64,000 nucleotides of DNA from assembly GCA_026874595.1 (NCBI GenBank), contig CM049311.1:40425676-40489675 (forward strand). Direction: 5' to 3'. The stretch is from Sipunculus nudus. Taxonomy: Eukaryota; Annelida; Sipuncula; Golfingiida; Sipunculidae. How positions within the stretch are numbered: position 1 is the first letter of the stretch; every line of letters starts with the position of its first letter. A model generated the notes under the pieces. The model did not search any database and was not told where the DNA came from. It saw only the letters and a program-made list of their open reading frames with translations. Position numbers and translations under genes: made by a program. Below, in pieces: positions 46,906 to 59,652 of the stretch.

Positions 46906-47689
46906 GGAACAGATCGAGTTTTTGATAAAAGGATTTGTAGTGGAGGTATTTACTTTCATATTTGTGATGTAATGAAAATCATTACCTGCCTATATCTGCA
47001 GGATTTTTCAGTCTGAAACCATGGTTCCTGTCAGATCTGTAGACCTTGATAGCGGGGATCAAGGAGCCAGACAGTGGTATGCCACTGATTCCTCCCTGAG
47101 AGAATTTAATCTATTTTATACCTGAAGCAACTTTATTTAATTATGAAGATGACAACACTGTGTTAACGCGAGCGGCTCACGACAAATTCAAAGCTCACTA
47201 ACAGCTACAACACCCACGGCGTTCGACAAATTTTATGGAATCAATCAAGCTCCTTTGGAAATTTTGGTTTACCTTTATATAAATAGTAATCTTTTTAATC
47301 AGCATTGGTAAAACTGTATAATTATTTTCTTGTACTTGTGATTAATTTATGGCATGCTTAAAAAATCTCATAAAAATATTATTTTTGACGAATTTAACTG
47401 AGCTAATTTAAGGAAGTTTGTCGATATTATATGTTAGAGAGATTTGTAACCGGTAAGTTGACTTTAAACTTGAATCGTATATCTATTAGTTCAGCTTTTT
47501 ATATATTTAGCCCTACTGAATTATGAAAATATAAAATTACAACAAAAATATGTTTATGTAACTACATCGTGCCATCAGTATTACCCATGGTCTGCATCTA
47601 AGAGGATTGCTTTAAAAATCGCCCGTAAAACTGTACAAAGCAAGCTGAACAAGATACCAGATTCCTGGCTTCCACAGAAGTACGTCAGA
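46906..47689. other. Interval without recognised gene
   Basis: Nothing recognised. Confidence 0.5.
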
Positions 47690-48290
47690 GCCATGCTGAA
47701 AAAAAATTACTCAAAGAGAATCGACGCAGCCATCAATGAAATCTATGGAACTCAGCGCTCAAGAAGATTGTACCAACCTCATCATTACGGCGAATAAATA
47801 GAGATGAACACTTGGAATCTGTACTCAACCATATCAATTAAAAATGACGTGGTCACAGACAGTATCATCCAGGCTTTCACCAACACTGTCATTGATGCCA
47901 CACCTGTCTGTGTTCAGAGACAAAGATCCAGGGTCAGATGCCATACCATTAGAGTGGCATTTACCCTGCAGGTGGTCCTGTAAGCTAAGTGAAAATTACT
48001 TTGTTGTTTAAGATATTCTGGAACCAGGGATCTGTCCCTCTATAATTCCAAGACACATCAATTGTACACCTCTACAAGAGGAAGGACAACTGCCAGGCAT
48101 GTGTTTACCATGGCGGGGTCTCCATAGCATTAACATAAACCTTGCAGGAGTCCTGTCAAACCGTCTTGTTGTTCATCTGGCACAGAGCCTTTTACCACGA
48201 CCCAGTGTGGATTCAGGAAGAGTCGCCGAACTGCTGACATGATCTTTGCTGCTCGTCGTCTTCTAGAGACTGTTGGGGAAGAAACGCTAT
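47690..48290 (+). pseudogene. Non-LTR (LINE) reverse transcriptase relic
   Basis: Successive plus-strand frames give recognisable LINE RT blocks: DPGSDAIPLEW (about 47930), IFWNQGSVPL then an in-frame stop and SIVHLYKRKDNCQACVYHGG (about 48010-48105), SNRLVVHL-type sequence (about 48155), and after a frameshift QCGFRKSRRTADMIFAARRL (about 48209-48268). Several stops and frameshifts make it dead. The catalytic box (F/YADD) and the 3' end are not present downstream. Weak similarity upstream from 47690 may be the region before RT. Confidence 0.8.
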
Positions 48291-48899
48291 AGAAATGTAT
48301 AGCAACACTGCACAGGACCTCCAAACATGGGGCAGACGCATTAACACAGGAAGCGAAAATGATCAGCTACTGTGATCAAGGGCAAATTCAAAGAGTGATG
48401 CCAATAAGCCCCATGGATACACAAGTCAATCATAGATAATTGTAAAAATCGATACATCTAATTATATGCTTTTATAATATTAATTTCAGAATAAATATAA
48501 TCCTTTTAGGAGATGTTTTTTTTTAATTTGTCAAATTACTGAAAATTAGAGAAAACCTTTCAAGCTGACGTCTTCTATCCAATCTTTCTTTTACTTGATC
48601 TCGCAACACCTATATCAGTAGTAACATTATCTTTTGGTTGAATTTAGAATAAAGATTCCATATGCCTCATTCCTCTACTTATTCCCAGTACTTCATAAAC
48701 CCAAACTACGCAAGGTATTCATTGTAAACTCATCCTGACATACTTTGAATATCATCGATTCCCGGAAGGTCGTTTATATATCTAACAATATTTTTAAACC
48801 TTTTTGAACATGATACCCCTGTCAGACTGAGAGAAGCAATGAAAAATGGCAAGTGCTAATGTTGACCCGAAACCTGTACTCTCATTTTATCATTTCAGA

Positions 48900-48962
<63 letters not shown>

Positions 48963-49519
48963 TGTGTTTGTGGTGTGACCAATGACCATTAAAAAGTTTA
49001 AATAAATGAAAGTGAGAGTCCCTTATCAATGGGGCAAATAAAGAGAAAATATTAACAGAAATAATACTGCATTAGCAGCATCAATGTGGTATTGTAAACT
49101 AAATTGACATTCACTAAAATATCTGCCAATGTTAGAAAGTTACAAAATAACAGTCAGTGCGGGTATATTAGAACACACTAGATCTTGTCAATTGTGATAT
49201 AAAATAAAAAAAATGACATAAATAATGCTGCACGGTGTGGCAAAAGTATCAAAATGTTAATGAAATAGACATTCCGCAACTTGCCAAGGTTTGAAAACAG
49301 AATTACTGAATGCCTTTTTATTACAACATGACAGGGACTATAAAATTTGTTATAGATAAAATGACAGTCCCTTATGATTGAATATATAAGAGTTCCTCTT
49401 GCCTTACAGTGATCTTAATACATAATCAATCGCAGAAATATTTTCTAATTTTACACTATCTCTTAACTCATGCTTAAACAAGTCGGTCATAGAAGGGGAC
49501 GACCGGTTCCGCATGGCGT
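48291..49519. other. Interval without recognised gene
   Basis: AT-rich, with a long (AT)n tract at 48906-48959. Nothing else recognised. Confidence 0.5.
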
Positions 49520-52500
49520 CACGCCTAACGCCTCGAAGTGTGAAGCCCGCAAGAATGTTAGCTGTTGTCTTGGCTTAACGCCTCGAGCTGCGAAGCCCGC
49601 AAGAATGTTAGTTGTTGTCTTGGCTTAACGCCTCGAGCTGTGTAGCCGGCAAAAATGTTAATTGTTGTCTTGGCCGAACGCCTCGAGGTGTGAAACCCGC
49701 AAAAATGTTAGTTGTTGTCTTGGCCTAACGCCTCGAGCTGTGAAGCCCGCAAGAATGTTAATTGTTGTCTTGGCCGAACGCCTCGAGGTGTGAAACCCGC
49801 AAAAATGTTAGTTGTTGTCTTGGCCTAACGCCTCGAGCTGTGAAGCCCGCAAGAATGTTAGTTGTTGTCTTGGCCTAACACCTCGAGCTGTGAAGCCCGC
49901 AAGAATGTTAGTTGTTGTCTTGGCCGAACGCCTCGAAGTGTGAAACCCGCAAGAATGTTAGTTGTTGTCTTGGGCTAACGCCTCGACCTGTGAAGCCCGC
50001 AAGAATGTTAGTTGTTGTCTTGGCCGAACGCCTCGAAGTGTGAAACCCGCAAGAATGTTAGCTGTTGTCTTGTCCGAACGCCTCGAGGTGTGAAGGCCGA
50101 AAGAATGTTAGTTGTTGTCTTGGCCGAACGCCTCGAGCTGTGAAGCCAACAAGAATGTTTGTTGTTGTCTTGGCCTAATGCCTCGAAGTGTGAAGCCCGC
50201 AAGAAGATTAGCAGTTGTCTTGGTCTAACGCCTCGAGGTGTGAAGGCCGAAAGAATGTTAGTTGTTGTCTTGGCTGAACGCCTCGAGGTGTGAAACCCGC
50301 AAGAATGTTAGTTGTTGTCTTGGCAGAACGCCTCGAGGTGTGAAACCCGCAAGAATGTTAGTTGTTGTCTTGGCCGAACGCCTCGAGCTGTGAAGCCAAC
50401 AAGAATGTTAGTTGTTGTCTTGGCTTAACGCCTCGAGCTGTGAAGCCCGCATGAATGTTAGTAGGTGTCATGGCCGAACGCCTAGAGGTTTGAAGCCCGA
50501 AGGAATGTTAGTTGTTGTCTTGGCCTAACGCCTCGAGCTGTGAAGCCCGAAAGAATGTTAGTAGGTGTCATGGCCCAACGCCTCGAGGTTTGAAGCCTGC
50601 AAGAATGTTAGTAGGTGTCATGGCCTAACGCCTCGAGGTGTGAAGCCCGCAAGAATGTTAGCTGTTGTCTTGTCCTAACGCCTCGAGCTGTGAAGCCCGC
50701 AAGAATGTTAGTTTTTGTCTTGGCCGAACGCCTCGAGCTGTGAAGCCCGCAAGAATGTTAGTTGTTGTCTTGGCTTAACGCCTCGAGCTGTGAAACCCGC
50801 AAGAATGTTAGTTGTTGTCTTGGCTTAACGCCTCGAGGTGTGAAACCCGCAAGAATGTTAGTTGTTGTCTTGGCCTAACGCCTCGAGCTTTGAAGCCAAC
50901 AAGAATGTCAGTTGTTGTCTTGGCCTAACGCCTCGAAGTGTGAAGCCCGCAAGAATGTTAGCTGTTGTCTTGGCTTAACGCCTCGAGCTGCGAAGCCCGC
51001 AAGAATGTTAGTTGTTGTCTTGGCCTAACGCCTCGAGCTGTGAAGCCTACAAGAATGTTTGTTGTTGTCTTGGCCTAACGCCTCGAAGTGTGAAGCCCGC
51101 AAGAATGTTAGCTGTTGTCTTGGCCTAACGCCTCGAGCTGTGAAGCCCGCAAGAATGTTAGTTGTTGTCTTGGCTTAACGCCTCGAGCTGCGAAGCCCGC
51201 AAGAAAGTTAGTTGTTGTCTTGGCTTAACGCCTCGAGCTGTGAAGCCGGCAAAAATGTTAATTGTTGTCTTGGCCGAACGCCTCGAGGTGTGAAACCCGC
51301 AAAAATGTTAGTTGTTGTCTTGGCCTAACGCCTCGAGCTGTGAAGCCCGCAAGAATGTTAGTTGTTGTCTTGGCCTAACACCTCGAGCTGTGAAGCCCGC
51401 AAGAATGTTAGTTGTTGTCTTGGCCGAACGCCTCGAAGTGTGAAACCCGCAAGAATGTTAGTTGTTGTCTTGGGCTAACGCCTCGACCTGTGAAGCCCGC
51501 AAGAATGTTAGTTGTTGTCTTGGCCGAACGCCTCGAAGTGTGAAACCCGCAAGAATGTTAGCTGTTGTCTTGTCCGAACGCCTCGAGGTGTGAAGGCCGA
51601 AAGAATGTTAGTTGTTGTCTTGGCCGAACGCCTCGAGCTGTGAAGCCAACAAGAATGTTTGTTGTTGTCTTGGCCTAATGCCTCGAAGTGTGAAGCCCGC
51701 AAGAAGGTTAGCAGTTGTCTTGGTCTAACGCCTCGAGGTGTGAAGGCCGAAAGAATGTTAGTTGTTGTCTTGGCTGAACGCCTCGAGGTGTGAAACCCGC
51801 AAGAATGTTAGTTGTTGTCTTGGCCGAACGCCTCGAGGTGTGAAGCCCGCAGAAATGTTAGCTGTTGCCTTGGCCTAACGCCTCGAGCTGTGAAGCCAAC
51901 AAGAATGTTTGTTGTTGTCTTGGCCTAACGCCTCGAAGTGTGAAGCTCGCAAGAATGTTAGCTGTTGTATTGGCCTAACGCCTCGAGCTGTGAAGCCCGC
52001 AAGAATGTTAGTTGTTGTCTTGGCTTAACGCCTCGAGCTGTGAAGCCCACAAGAATGTTAGTTGTTGTCTTGGCTTAACGCCTCGAGCTGTGAAGCTCGC
52101 AAGAATGTTAGATGTTGTCTTGGCTTAACGCCTCGAGGTGTGAAACCCGCAAGAATATTAGTTGTTGTCTTGGCCTAACGACTCGAGCTGTGAAGCCCGC
52201 AAGAATGTTAGTTGTTGTCTTGGCCTAACGCCTCGAGCTGTGAAGCCCGCAAGAATGTTAGTTGTTGTCTTGGCTTAACGCCTCGAGCTGTGAAGCCCGC
52301 AAGAATGTTAGTTGTTGTCTTGGCCGAACGCCTCGAGGTGTGAAAACCGCAAGAATGTTAGTTGTTGTCTTGGCTTAACGCCTCGAGCTGTGAAACCCGC
52401 AAGAATGTTAGTTGTTGTCTTGGCCGAACGCCTCGAGGTGGAAACCCGCAAGAATGTTAGTTGTTGTCTTGGCCTAACGCCTCGAGCTGTGAAGCCCGCA

Positions 52501-53706
52501 ACAATGTTAGTTGTTGTCTTGGCTTAACGCCTCGAGCTGTGAACCCGCAAGAATGTTAGTTGTTGTCTTGGCCGAACGCCTCGAGCTGTGAAGCCCGCAA
52601 GAATGTTAGTTGTTGTCTTGGCTTAACGCCTCGACCTGTGAAGCCCGCAAGAATGTTAGTTGTTGTCTTGGCCGAATGCCTCGAGGTGTGAAGGCCGAAA
52701 GAATGTTAGTTGTTGTCTTGGCCTAACGCCTCCACCTGTGAAGCCCGCAAGAATGTTTGTTGTTGTCTTGGCCTAACGCCTCGAAGTGTGAAACCCGCAA
52801 GAATGTTAGTTGTTGTCTTGGCTTAACGCCTCGAGGTGTGAAACCCGCAAGAATGTCAGTTGTTGTCTTGGCCGAACGCCTCGAGGTGTGAAACCCGCAA
52901 GAATGTTAGTTGTTGTCTTGGCCGAACGCCTCGAGGTGTGAAACCCGCAAGAATGTTAGTTGTTGTCTTGGCCGAACGCCTCGAGGTGTGAAACCCGCAA
53001 GAATGTTAGTTGTTGTCTTGGCTTAACGCCTCGAGCTGTGAAACCCGCAAGAATGTTTGTTGTTGTCTTTGCCGAACGCCTCGAGGTGTGAAACCCGCAA
53101 GAATGTTAGTTGTTGTCTTGGCCTAACGCCTCGAGCTGTGAAGCCCGCAAGAATGTTAGTTGTTGTCTTGGCTTAACGCCTCGAGCTGTGAAACCCGCAA
53201 GAATGTTTGTTGTTGCCTTGGCCTAACGCCTCGAGCTGTGAAGCCCGCAAGAATGTTAGTTGTTGTCTTGGCTTAACGCCTCGAGCTGTGAAGCCCGCAG
53301 GAATGTTAGTTGTTGTCTTGGCCGAACGCCTCGAGCTGTGAAGCCAGCAAGAATGTTAGTTGTTGTCTTGGCTAAACGCCTCGAGCTGTGAAGCCCGCAA
53401 GAATGTTAGTTGTTGTCTTGGCTTAACGCCTCGAGCTGTGAAGCCCGCAGGAATGTTAGTTGTTGTCTTGGCCGAACGCTTCGAGCTGTGAAGCCTGCAA
53501 GAATGTTAGTTGTTGTCTTGGCTAAACGCCTCGAGCTGTGAAGCCCGCAAGAATGTTAGTTGTTGTCTTGGCCGAACGCCTCGAGGTGTGAAACCCGCAA
53601 GAATGTTAGTTGTTGTCTTGGCCTAACGCATCGAGCTATGAAGCCCGCAAGAATGTTGGTAGGTGTCATGGCCCGACGCCTCGAGCTGTGAAGCCCGCAA
53701 GAATTG
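49520..53706 (+). repeat. 50-bp tandem array, about 84 units, with a 1.5-kb internal duplication
   Basis: Unit core: TTGTTGTCTTGGCTTAACGC, CTCGAGCTGTGAAGCCCGCA, AGAATGTTAG. Main variants are CTCGAGCTG or CTCGAGGTG, GAAGCCC or GAAACCC, and GGCTTAA, GGCCTAA or GGCCGAA. The stretch around 49870-50300 repeats around 51370-51800 at an offset of 1500 bp (30 units) with almost no change. One-base losses near 52440 and 52540 shift the phase. Confidence 0.97.
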
Positions 53707-55129
53707 TTTTCACTGCTCCGTCGAGGTGTTTTTGTAACTGGTATGTGGGGGTTAAGTGACAACACGGACGCCATGCTCATTCTGCTTCATATAGCTTCAA
53801 ATGATCGATGACGGTCATGGTTGCTCATCGTTTGTACTATTGGATTGACGGTTGATGAATCGGTTCACTGAACGATGTGCTGTTTTATGAAGTGCAAAAT
53901 AACCCCAAACTGCATCCCTATTAAAGGCTGTCCCAGAGATACAGCTTTTTTCTTTTATTTCGATCCGTTTTGGACGTATAGTCTTGGATGTTTGCTTTAG
54001 GAAACCGTTGAGCCAGTGAGGGTCAGCCATTTTTTCTGTCTACGATTTTAATATTTTCAATCCGTTTTTTTTTTCTCGGCTGTCATATAGGGCAATCAGC
54101 GTCATTGTTTATGTGTTTAGAGATGGAACATCTTAGGATCCTTCTAAGATTTGACGTTTTTGTGGATCTGCTGTAAGGTTCGTCTCCCAGGGGCGTATAT
54201 TAGCATAACTCAAAAAGGCTTTGCCTGAGCATCATGTGGCTGACCATATGTCAACTGGCTAACCCGCTTGTCTTCAATATGTCTAAATGAAAAGTATTTA
54301 TAGTATAATTCATAAACAAGGGACCCATGGGTCACGGCGCTCAGCTGATTGTGACAGTTAAAACTGCATCACCATAGATTTTTTGAAGTTGCAATAAAAA
54401 CACTATCCTCAGTGCTCATAGGGCTCAATGACTGGGGGGGGGGGGGGGGTGAGAGTTACAACACCTTTTGGATATAAATACAGAATACGGAATTAAATTC
54501 AATGGTGCTTACAGGGACTGGTGGGAGTTACAGCACCTCTGCATATACGTAAAGGATAAATTTTATTTAAATGAAATTATTTTTAAATATTTGAAAACAG
54601 GCAGAGAGATGGAAAACAAAGCAAATAACTTTAATTTCCATTCTACTGAGACAGGAAAAAAATGAAAAAATATTTGCATTAGATCCTATTTTTTTGTTAA
54701 GTCATTTTTTTAAGTTAATAAATTTTACTATATATTTACAGTATATCTTATATATCTGAATATTTAAATTGATTCACAATACTAAATTGCATCAACATTT
54801 ATACTTAATTTACTCGGGTAACATCACATTATGCACACTGATATATTTATTTTTTTTTATAAAATATATTTTTTAAATTTGCAAAGCAATAAATAAACGA
54901 AAACAAGGCCTACAGGCCTAATGCGAACCTGTGCAAACTTTGGGAGTATAAATGGAGGTTTATTTTTAAAATTTAATATTAATCCTCTTATGTCCTCCAT
55001 ATCTACCTTATTCATTATGATTTCGGCAAAATGGACGTTTTAGATTTGCAGTTTCTGGCTAGGACATTTTAAAGCTAGGATGTATCAGTCAGGATATCTG
55101 GATATGTTCTTTTTGCCAGGGAGGATTAT
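53707..55129. other. Interval without recognised gene
   Basis: Contains a GACCCATGGGTC palindrome (54322-54333), a poly-G run (54434-54449) and AT-rich sequence. Short ORFs look non-coding. Confidence 0.5.
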
Positions 55130-55375
55130 TGGGACAGATGAACGGACAATTTGCCAGCATGGTTTCGGAGAAGAACATTTTTAAATGTTTTTTTAGCTTC
55201 TTCCCTATAAAATCTAGGAAAATGCAGTTAGCCAAGAAATAAGCAAAATCCAATAGAATTTTTTAGATGACTAATTTTTTTCTGCAAAACTATCCCTTTT
55301 TGAGATAGCTGCGACGCACGACGGACGACGCAAAGCCATTGCATAAACTCACAGATTCGCTAAAAATGCAAACCT
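55130..55375 (+). repeat. Dispersed repeat ending GCATAAACTCACAGATTCGC, copy 1
   Basis: Shares with 56040-56320 the phrases TTTCGGAGAAGAA, CCCTATAAAATC, 'AATGCAG', GACGGACGACGC and CCATTGCATAA.CTCACAG.TTCGCTAA. Confidence 0.65.
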
Positions 55376-55919
55376 AGTAATTTCAAACAGTTGAAAGATA
55401 TAGTTCCATTAGTTCTAATCTGGGCATTCTGCGTCTAGGCAATGTGTCTAGACCTCTAGGCGATGTGTATAGACGTCTAGACATATTGTCTAGACACCAG
55501 ACAGAGCCAGGTCTGTTGCCATGGTGATGTCTGGACCCCACACGGTTGTACTGAGTGACCTCTTGACTTGGTTGCTGAATCTTGTCATGTTGTTAAATCT
55601 GTTTTCATACACTGAAAGCCTTTTTCAATTGGCTACACAGCTTTTTTAAAGCTGCATTTACCCAATCTATTCTTATAAAACTGGCAGAACCCTACCATAG
55701 AATAATTCTTGTAAAGTTTAAACTAATCAGCTTAACAATTTCATCATAAATAGTGTATAAGCTAGAAGTGTCTAAAATTACATTTTTGCTTGTAAAAAAA
55801 ATCAATGTAGGTGGCGCCACCAATACCTCAATTTGAGATATGACTTATCTGACAAACTCTGGCATAACATTTGATGATGATAGCTCTAGCCGTTTCTGAG
55901 ATTTTATTTTAGTGTGCTG
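55376..55919. other. Interval without recognised gene
   Basis: Includes a short run of TCTAGAC-type motifs (55440-55500) and GTGGCGCCAC (about 55811), a palindrome that recurs in related repeats at 62980 and, imperfectly, near 26080. Confidence 0.5.
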
Positions 55920-56320
55920 TTTTGGACAGATGACTAAGTTCAACCCTCCTGTAACTCGGCCAAAAATCTCCGTACTGGAACCATTCGAACAAAATTGAGA
56001 GAGATGGTTCTAGGAATCGTTTCTGTGAAATTAAAGACAATTTGGCTCGACAGTTTCGGAGAAGAAGATTTTTAAAGGATTTTAAAGGTTTTTAAAGGTT
56101 TTTCCCCTATAAAATCGAAGTTAATGCAGATACCCAAAAAATAAGCTCAAGCTGATGAATTTTGACATGTAACTGATTCTTACGTGCAGTTAGGAGCTTC
56201 TAGCTCTGATGGTTTCTGAGATAGCATGGGTTAACGTACGGATGAAGATGGACGGCGGACGGCTGACGGCGCACGGACGACGCTGCGCCATTGCATAAGC
56301 TCACAGGTTCGCTAATAACA
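55920..56320 (+). repeat. Dispersed repeat ending GCATAAGCTCACAGGTTCGC, copy 2
   Basis: Longer copy of the 55130 repeat, with 'GGACGGCGGACGGCTGACGG' before the shared end. Confidence 0.65.
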
Positions 56321-57229
56321 CTCCAGCATTCACAATTTTAAATTGCACCTTTATTTATCCATGATTTGTTTCATATATTATCAAATTATGCCTACTGATG
56401 GGTTAAATTATATTTTGTTTAATTATTTAAAAGGAAATATTTTCTGAAAAATGCTGAATCAGAACAACGTGGTATCTCGTGATTACTTCTTGCATTAATA
56501 TTAAAAAAAATTGTGCACATTGGATCAAAAACAGCTTTACATTTAAAGAAATACAGTTGATAATAACAAACCATTAGGGTAGGGCCCATGAGAATAAGTG
56601 TATGTTTATTACAGCAGGGGTGATCTGCCAGTGCTGCATCGCTAATAAGGTTACCTAGGTAAGGCTGTAGTGAGCAAGACTGGGGTCTTGGATATACAAA
56701 ATGCAGATACATTAGAGCATCTGAAAAACTTCAATAATTAGAATAATTTTAAAGCTTTTACTTTCAAATTTCAGAATTCACCAGATAAAATCCACATGTA
56801 TCCCGGCTGTGAAAAATAAATTACATATACTTATGAATAAAAAACGTGCCATGGTCAAATTCGGGCAAAATTTAAGCTACCATTTTTCCCCCTTATATTT
56901 TAAAAAATTTAAAAGATTTTGATCTAATTTTGGGTATACAATTCAATTTTGATTAATTAAAGTTATATTACTGAAAAAAGTCCCTAGCTTTAACATTTTT
57001 GTTTGTGTTAAGTGACCAAATATTTTTCCTGATTTTTTTACAAAGTGCAATATGTTTGGGCCCATAACTTTTTTATATAATACGACCTAATTTCTGGCAT
57101 GTACATAGGAACTATATAGAGGAATATTTATGGTAAATATGAGGAAAAAAACAGATGAGAGGTTTTGATATTAGGCAGTTCTGAAGTGTGTAAATAGGTT
57201 TTTAATAAAAAAAATTGAGGTTTTCCTTA
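56321..57229. other. Interval without recognised gene
   Basis: AT-rich. The minus-strand frame 56712-56419 has no recognisable domain. Confidence 0.45.
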
Positions 57230-57435
57230 ATTTCTCAAAGCAACGAAGTCGCAAAAACCCAGTTTTCGGCTTGGTAGGAGATCTTGGGGACATCTAGCAT
57301 TTTGCAAAATTTTGGATTCCTAGGTCTTACGGTTTCAAAACGTGCCATATCTAAGGACGGACGGACGGCACGACGGACGGACGGACGGACGACGGTCAAT
57401 GGACCACGACTATACCTCAGATGACTTATATTCAG
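57230..57435 (+). repeat. Dispersed repeat with a GACG-rich tract
   Basis: GGACGGACGGACGG-type tract (57355-57395), then ACTATACCTCAGATGACTTA. The same ending, CCTATACCTCAGTTGACTTA, occurs at 63187-63206. Confidence 0.6.
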
Positions 57436-57697
57436 ACGAAATAAAAATGTTGTATAAGTTGTACTCAAGAAAAATGTCTGATGGTTGAACTGGTTTGGTT
57501 AAAAATGGTAACGCTTTTTCTTGCAGAAATAAAAATAGAAGAAAATCGTTATATAGGTAATAAATTTTCTTATTTCTTTTTCACAAATAACACTAGATGA
57601 AAATGAAGATGTATGGGAGTAAATGTGTGTGTTGTTTGTGTGGCCTCCTGCTCCCACCTGCAACCATGTATATATTATCATGTTTTTGAAATGATAA

Positions 57698-57859
57698 CTA
57701 ATAAACCAGAGATATTGGGTTTGTCTTCAGGATTTTGATGATTTTATCATACAGCACTGTCGCAGCATCCAGACCCCAAATAAAGTCCAGGTGATTCCAC
57801 TCCAGTATCTCCTCACTCTGGTACAGATGTTTGATCTGTACTGCCAGCTCGTTCACATC
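57698..57859 (-). CDS. Acid lipase family, last coding exon (partial)
   Basis: The minus-strand exon starts after a strong acceptor (T-rich tract then CAG, 57860-57862) and ends at a TAG. It encodes DVNELAVQIKHLY, then EWNHLDFIWGLDA and LYDKIIKIL. HLDFIWG is the C-terminal motif of the lysosomal/gastric acid lipase family (alpha/beta hydrolase, triacylglycerol and cholesteryl ester hydrolysis); its His is the third member of the Ser-Asp-His triad. A tail of about ten residues follows, as is normal. The nucleophile exon (GxSxG) and other exons were not found between 57860 and 64000, so they lie beyond the window or this is an orphan exon. Which paralogue cannot be told. Confidence 0.85.
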   Translation of the reverse strand, partial: DVNELAVQIKHLYQSEEILEWNHLDFIWGLDAATVLYDKIIKILKTNPISLVY

Positions 57860-58799
57860 CTGAAAAAAAAACACCAGCATGGAAACATTAACTGCAGAAG
57901 CGTTGTAGCCTGTAATCGATACATTGATGATATTAAATCACTTGACGGAAAGTAATGACAGACATTTCAAAGTCCACAAACATCACTGGCATCTAAGGTA
58001 AAATGTCATCGGAAGGACTTGAAATTTACATATCTGATTGGCTAATCATTAGTAAATCAATTTCATTTATGCATGAAAATGTTATGACAGTAAGCTTATC
58101 CAAATTTCTATGTAGAAAGGGAAAATTTGGCTTGGGATGTAAATTACAATATATCATATATCAATTGTACCATGTTTCATTTCAATTGCAAAGTATCACA
58201 ATATAGATTGTATTGTGAAATGTATCATTAGAACACAGAAAACAGATCAACGACGTTTTTCCCTTTATACTGATATGTGGGCACAATGTAATTTCCTTGT
58301 AGGGACTTATAGTCCGGTCGCCACTGGACTCAACCTTGTTTTATGGTCTTAAGTTTTTTTCTTTGTGGAATTTGTTTGCCCACATATCAGGTGTAAAAAA
58401 TATGTTGGTTGGCCCTCTGTCAGCCTTGGGCAATTTTTGCTAATTAGCATAAAACAAAATGGCCGCCAAAATTGCGAAAATAGCAACAATGCCATAATTA
58501 CCTTTACATTTGACAAAGAGGGCCATCCAATACATGTATTCTGGGGTATTATGACCCAGAGAATTCATTTTTGGTGTTGTTTTAGTCATAATGATCACCA
58601 TATTCAATGTTTTTTTTCTCCCATTTGAAAAAAAAGTAAATATACTGAACACATGATTTGGTTAGTACGTATACTCAAAAGCATTCTGCAGATCGATGGT
58701 AATAAAACTTATTTAACATTCAAGTATAGATGAAGACGAGATGGTCAAACGTTCTGGGAAAATAGCTGTTATACGTTATAAAAATAAAATGCTGTTTTG
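57860..58799. other. Interval upstream of the lipase exon
   Basis: Expected to be intron if the lipase gene is intact. No other lipase exon recognised. Confidence 0.4.
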
Positions 58800-59030
58800 T
58801 GACCTATGTATGACCTTCATAATGAAACAATAAGAGCGAAATTGTAGTTATCCACACAGATTTTATTTTTCCCTTGTGTCACGACGAGGCATGATATTTA
58901 CAACTTAGGCGGGATTATACCTAGTTGGAGGGGGATTACATGGGCATAATTTGAGTCCATTTATATTGAAATGGCACCTCTACGGAAATTCATCTTTATT
59001 CGTGGCAAATGTAACCGTTGTATGTGTTTG
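58800..59030 (+). repeat. Direct repeat, copy 1
   Basis: Matches 59422-59652 at an offset of about 622 bp: CCTTCATAATGAAACAATAA, TTATCCACACA, 'GATATTTACAACTTAG', GGAAATTCATCTT and ATGTAAC. Confidence 0.75.
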
Positions 59031-59084
59031 CATATAATATAAAAGGTACTTGCACGATTTAAGATTATGTCAGTTTTTGTAGAG

Positions 59085-59420
59085 AGTATTATGAAGTGTG
59101 TACATACGAACGGACAAAGCTGTCACATGCATGGAAAACTAACTGGACTCTCAAAAGTATTTATATATGATTATAGCGGGGACAAAAGCAATACAGGCAG
59201 CTGAGTCATACTTGAAGACCCTTCCCTCCCCTTTCCCGCTCCCCCCCCCCCCCCCCTTCTCCATGACTTTCATGCAGTGTTCACATATTTTGTCAGAGGA
59301 TATCTAACTGTGGACTTCCATATGTGACCACTAACATTCACAGACTTAGGATGTATATTTTTATGTTTTACCTCCCTGGTTTGTTATTTGTTTGCTCTGT
59401 CTATATCAGCATCCTTTTTT
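59085..59420 (+). repeat. Inverted repeat arm, left
   Basis: Reverse complement matches 61440-61775: TATTATGAAG.GTGTACATAC, GAACGGACAAAGCTGTCACA, CATGCATG, 'TTATATATGATTAT', CTCCATGA, CTTAGGATGTATATTTTTAT, 'GTCTATATCAGCATC'. Contains a poly-C run (59241-59257). Confidence 0.8.
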
Positions 59421-59421
59421 G

Positions 59422-59652
59422 TTACCCATGTATGGCCTTCATAATGAAACAATAAAAGCGAAACTGCCGTTATCCACACATTTTTTATTTATCCCCTGGT
59501 GTCATTACGAGGGCCGATATTTACAACTTAGACAAGAATTTATTTAGTTTAAGGTGTATTAAATGAACATAATTTTAGTGCAATTAAATCAAAATAGCAA
59601 CTTTAGGGAAATTCATCTTAGTTCGATCGCACATGTAACGTTTGTATGTACT
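59422..59652 (+). repeat. Direct repeat, copy 2
   Basis: Partner of 58800-59030, directly after the inverted arm. Confidence 0.75.

Noticed and set aside
46384-46972. ORFs of 74 to 149 codons in the right satellite block
   Set aside because: Read directly from the satellite units on both strands.
49520-53706. CRISPR array, from regular 50-bp spacing
   Set aside because: The whole unit is repeated; there are no unique spacers between conserved repeats, and the DNA is animal.
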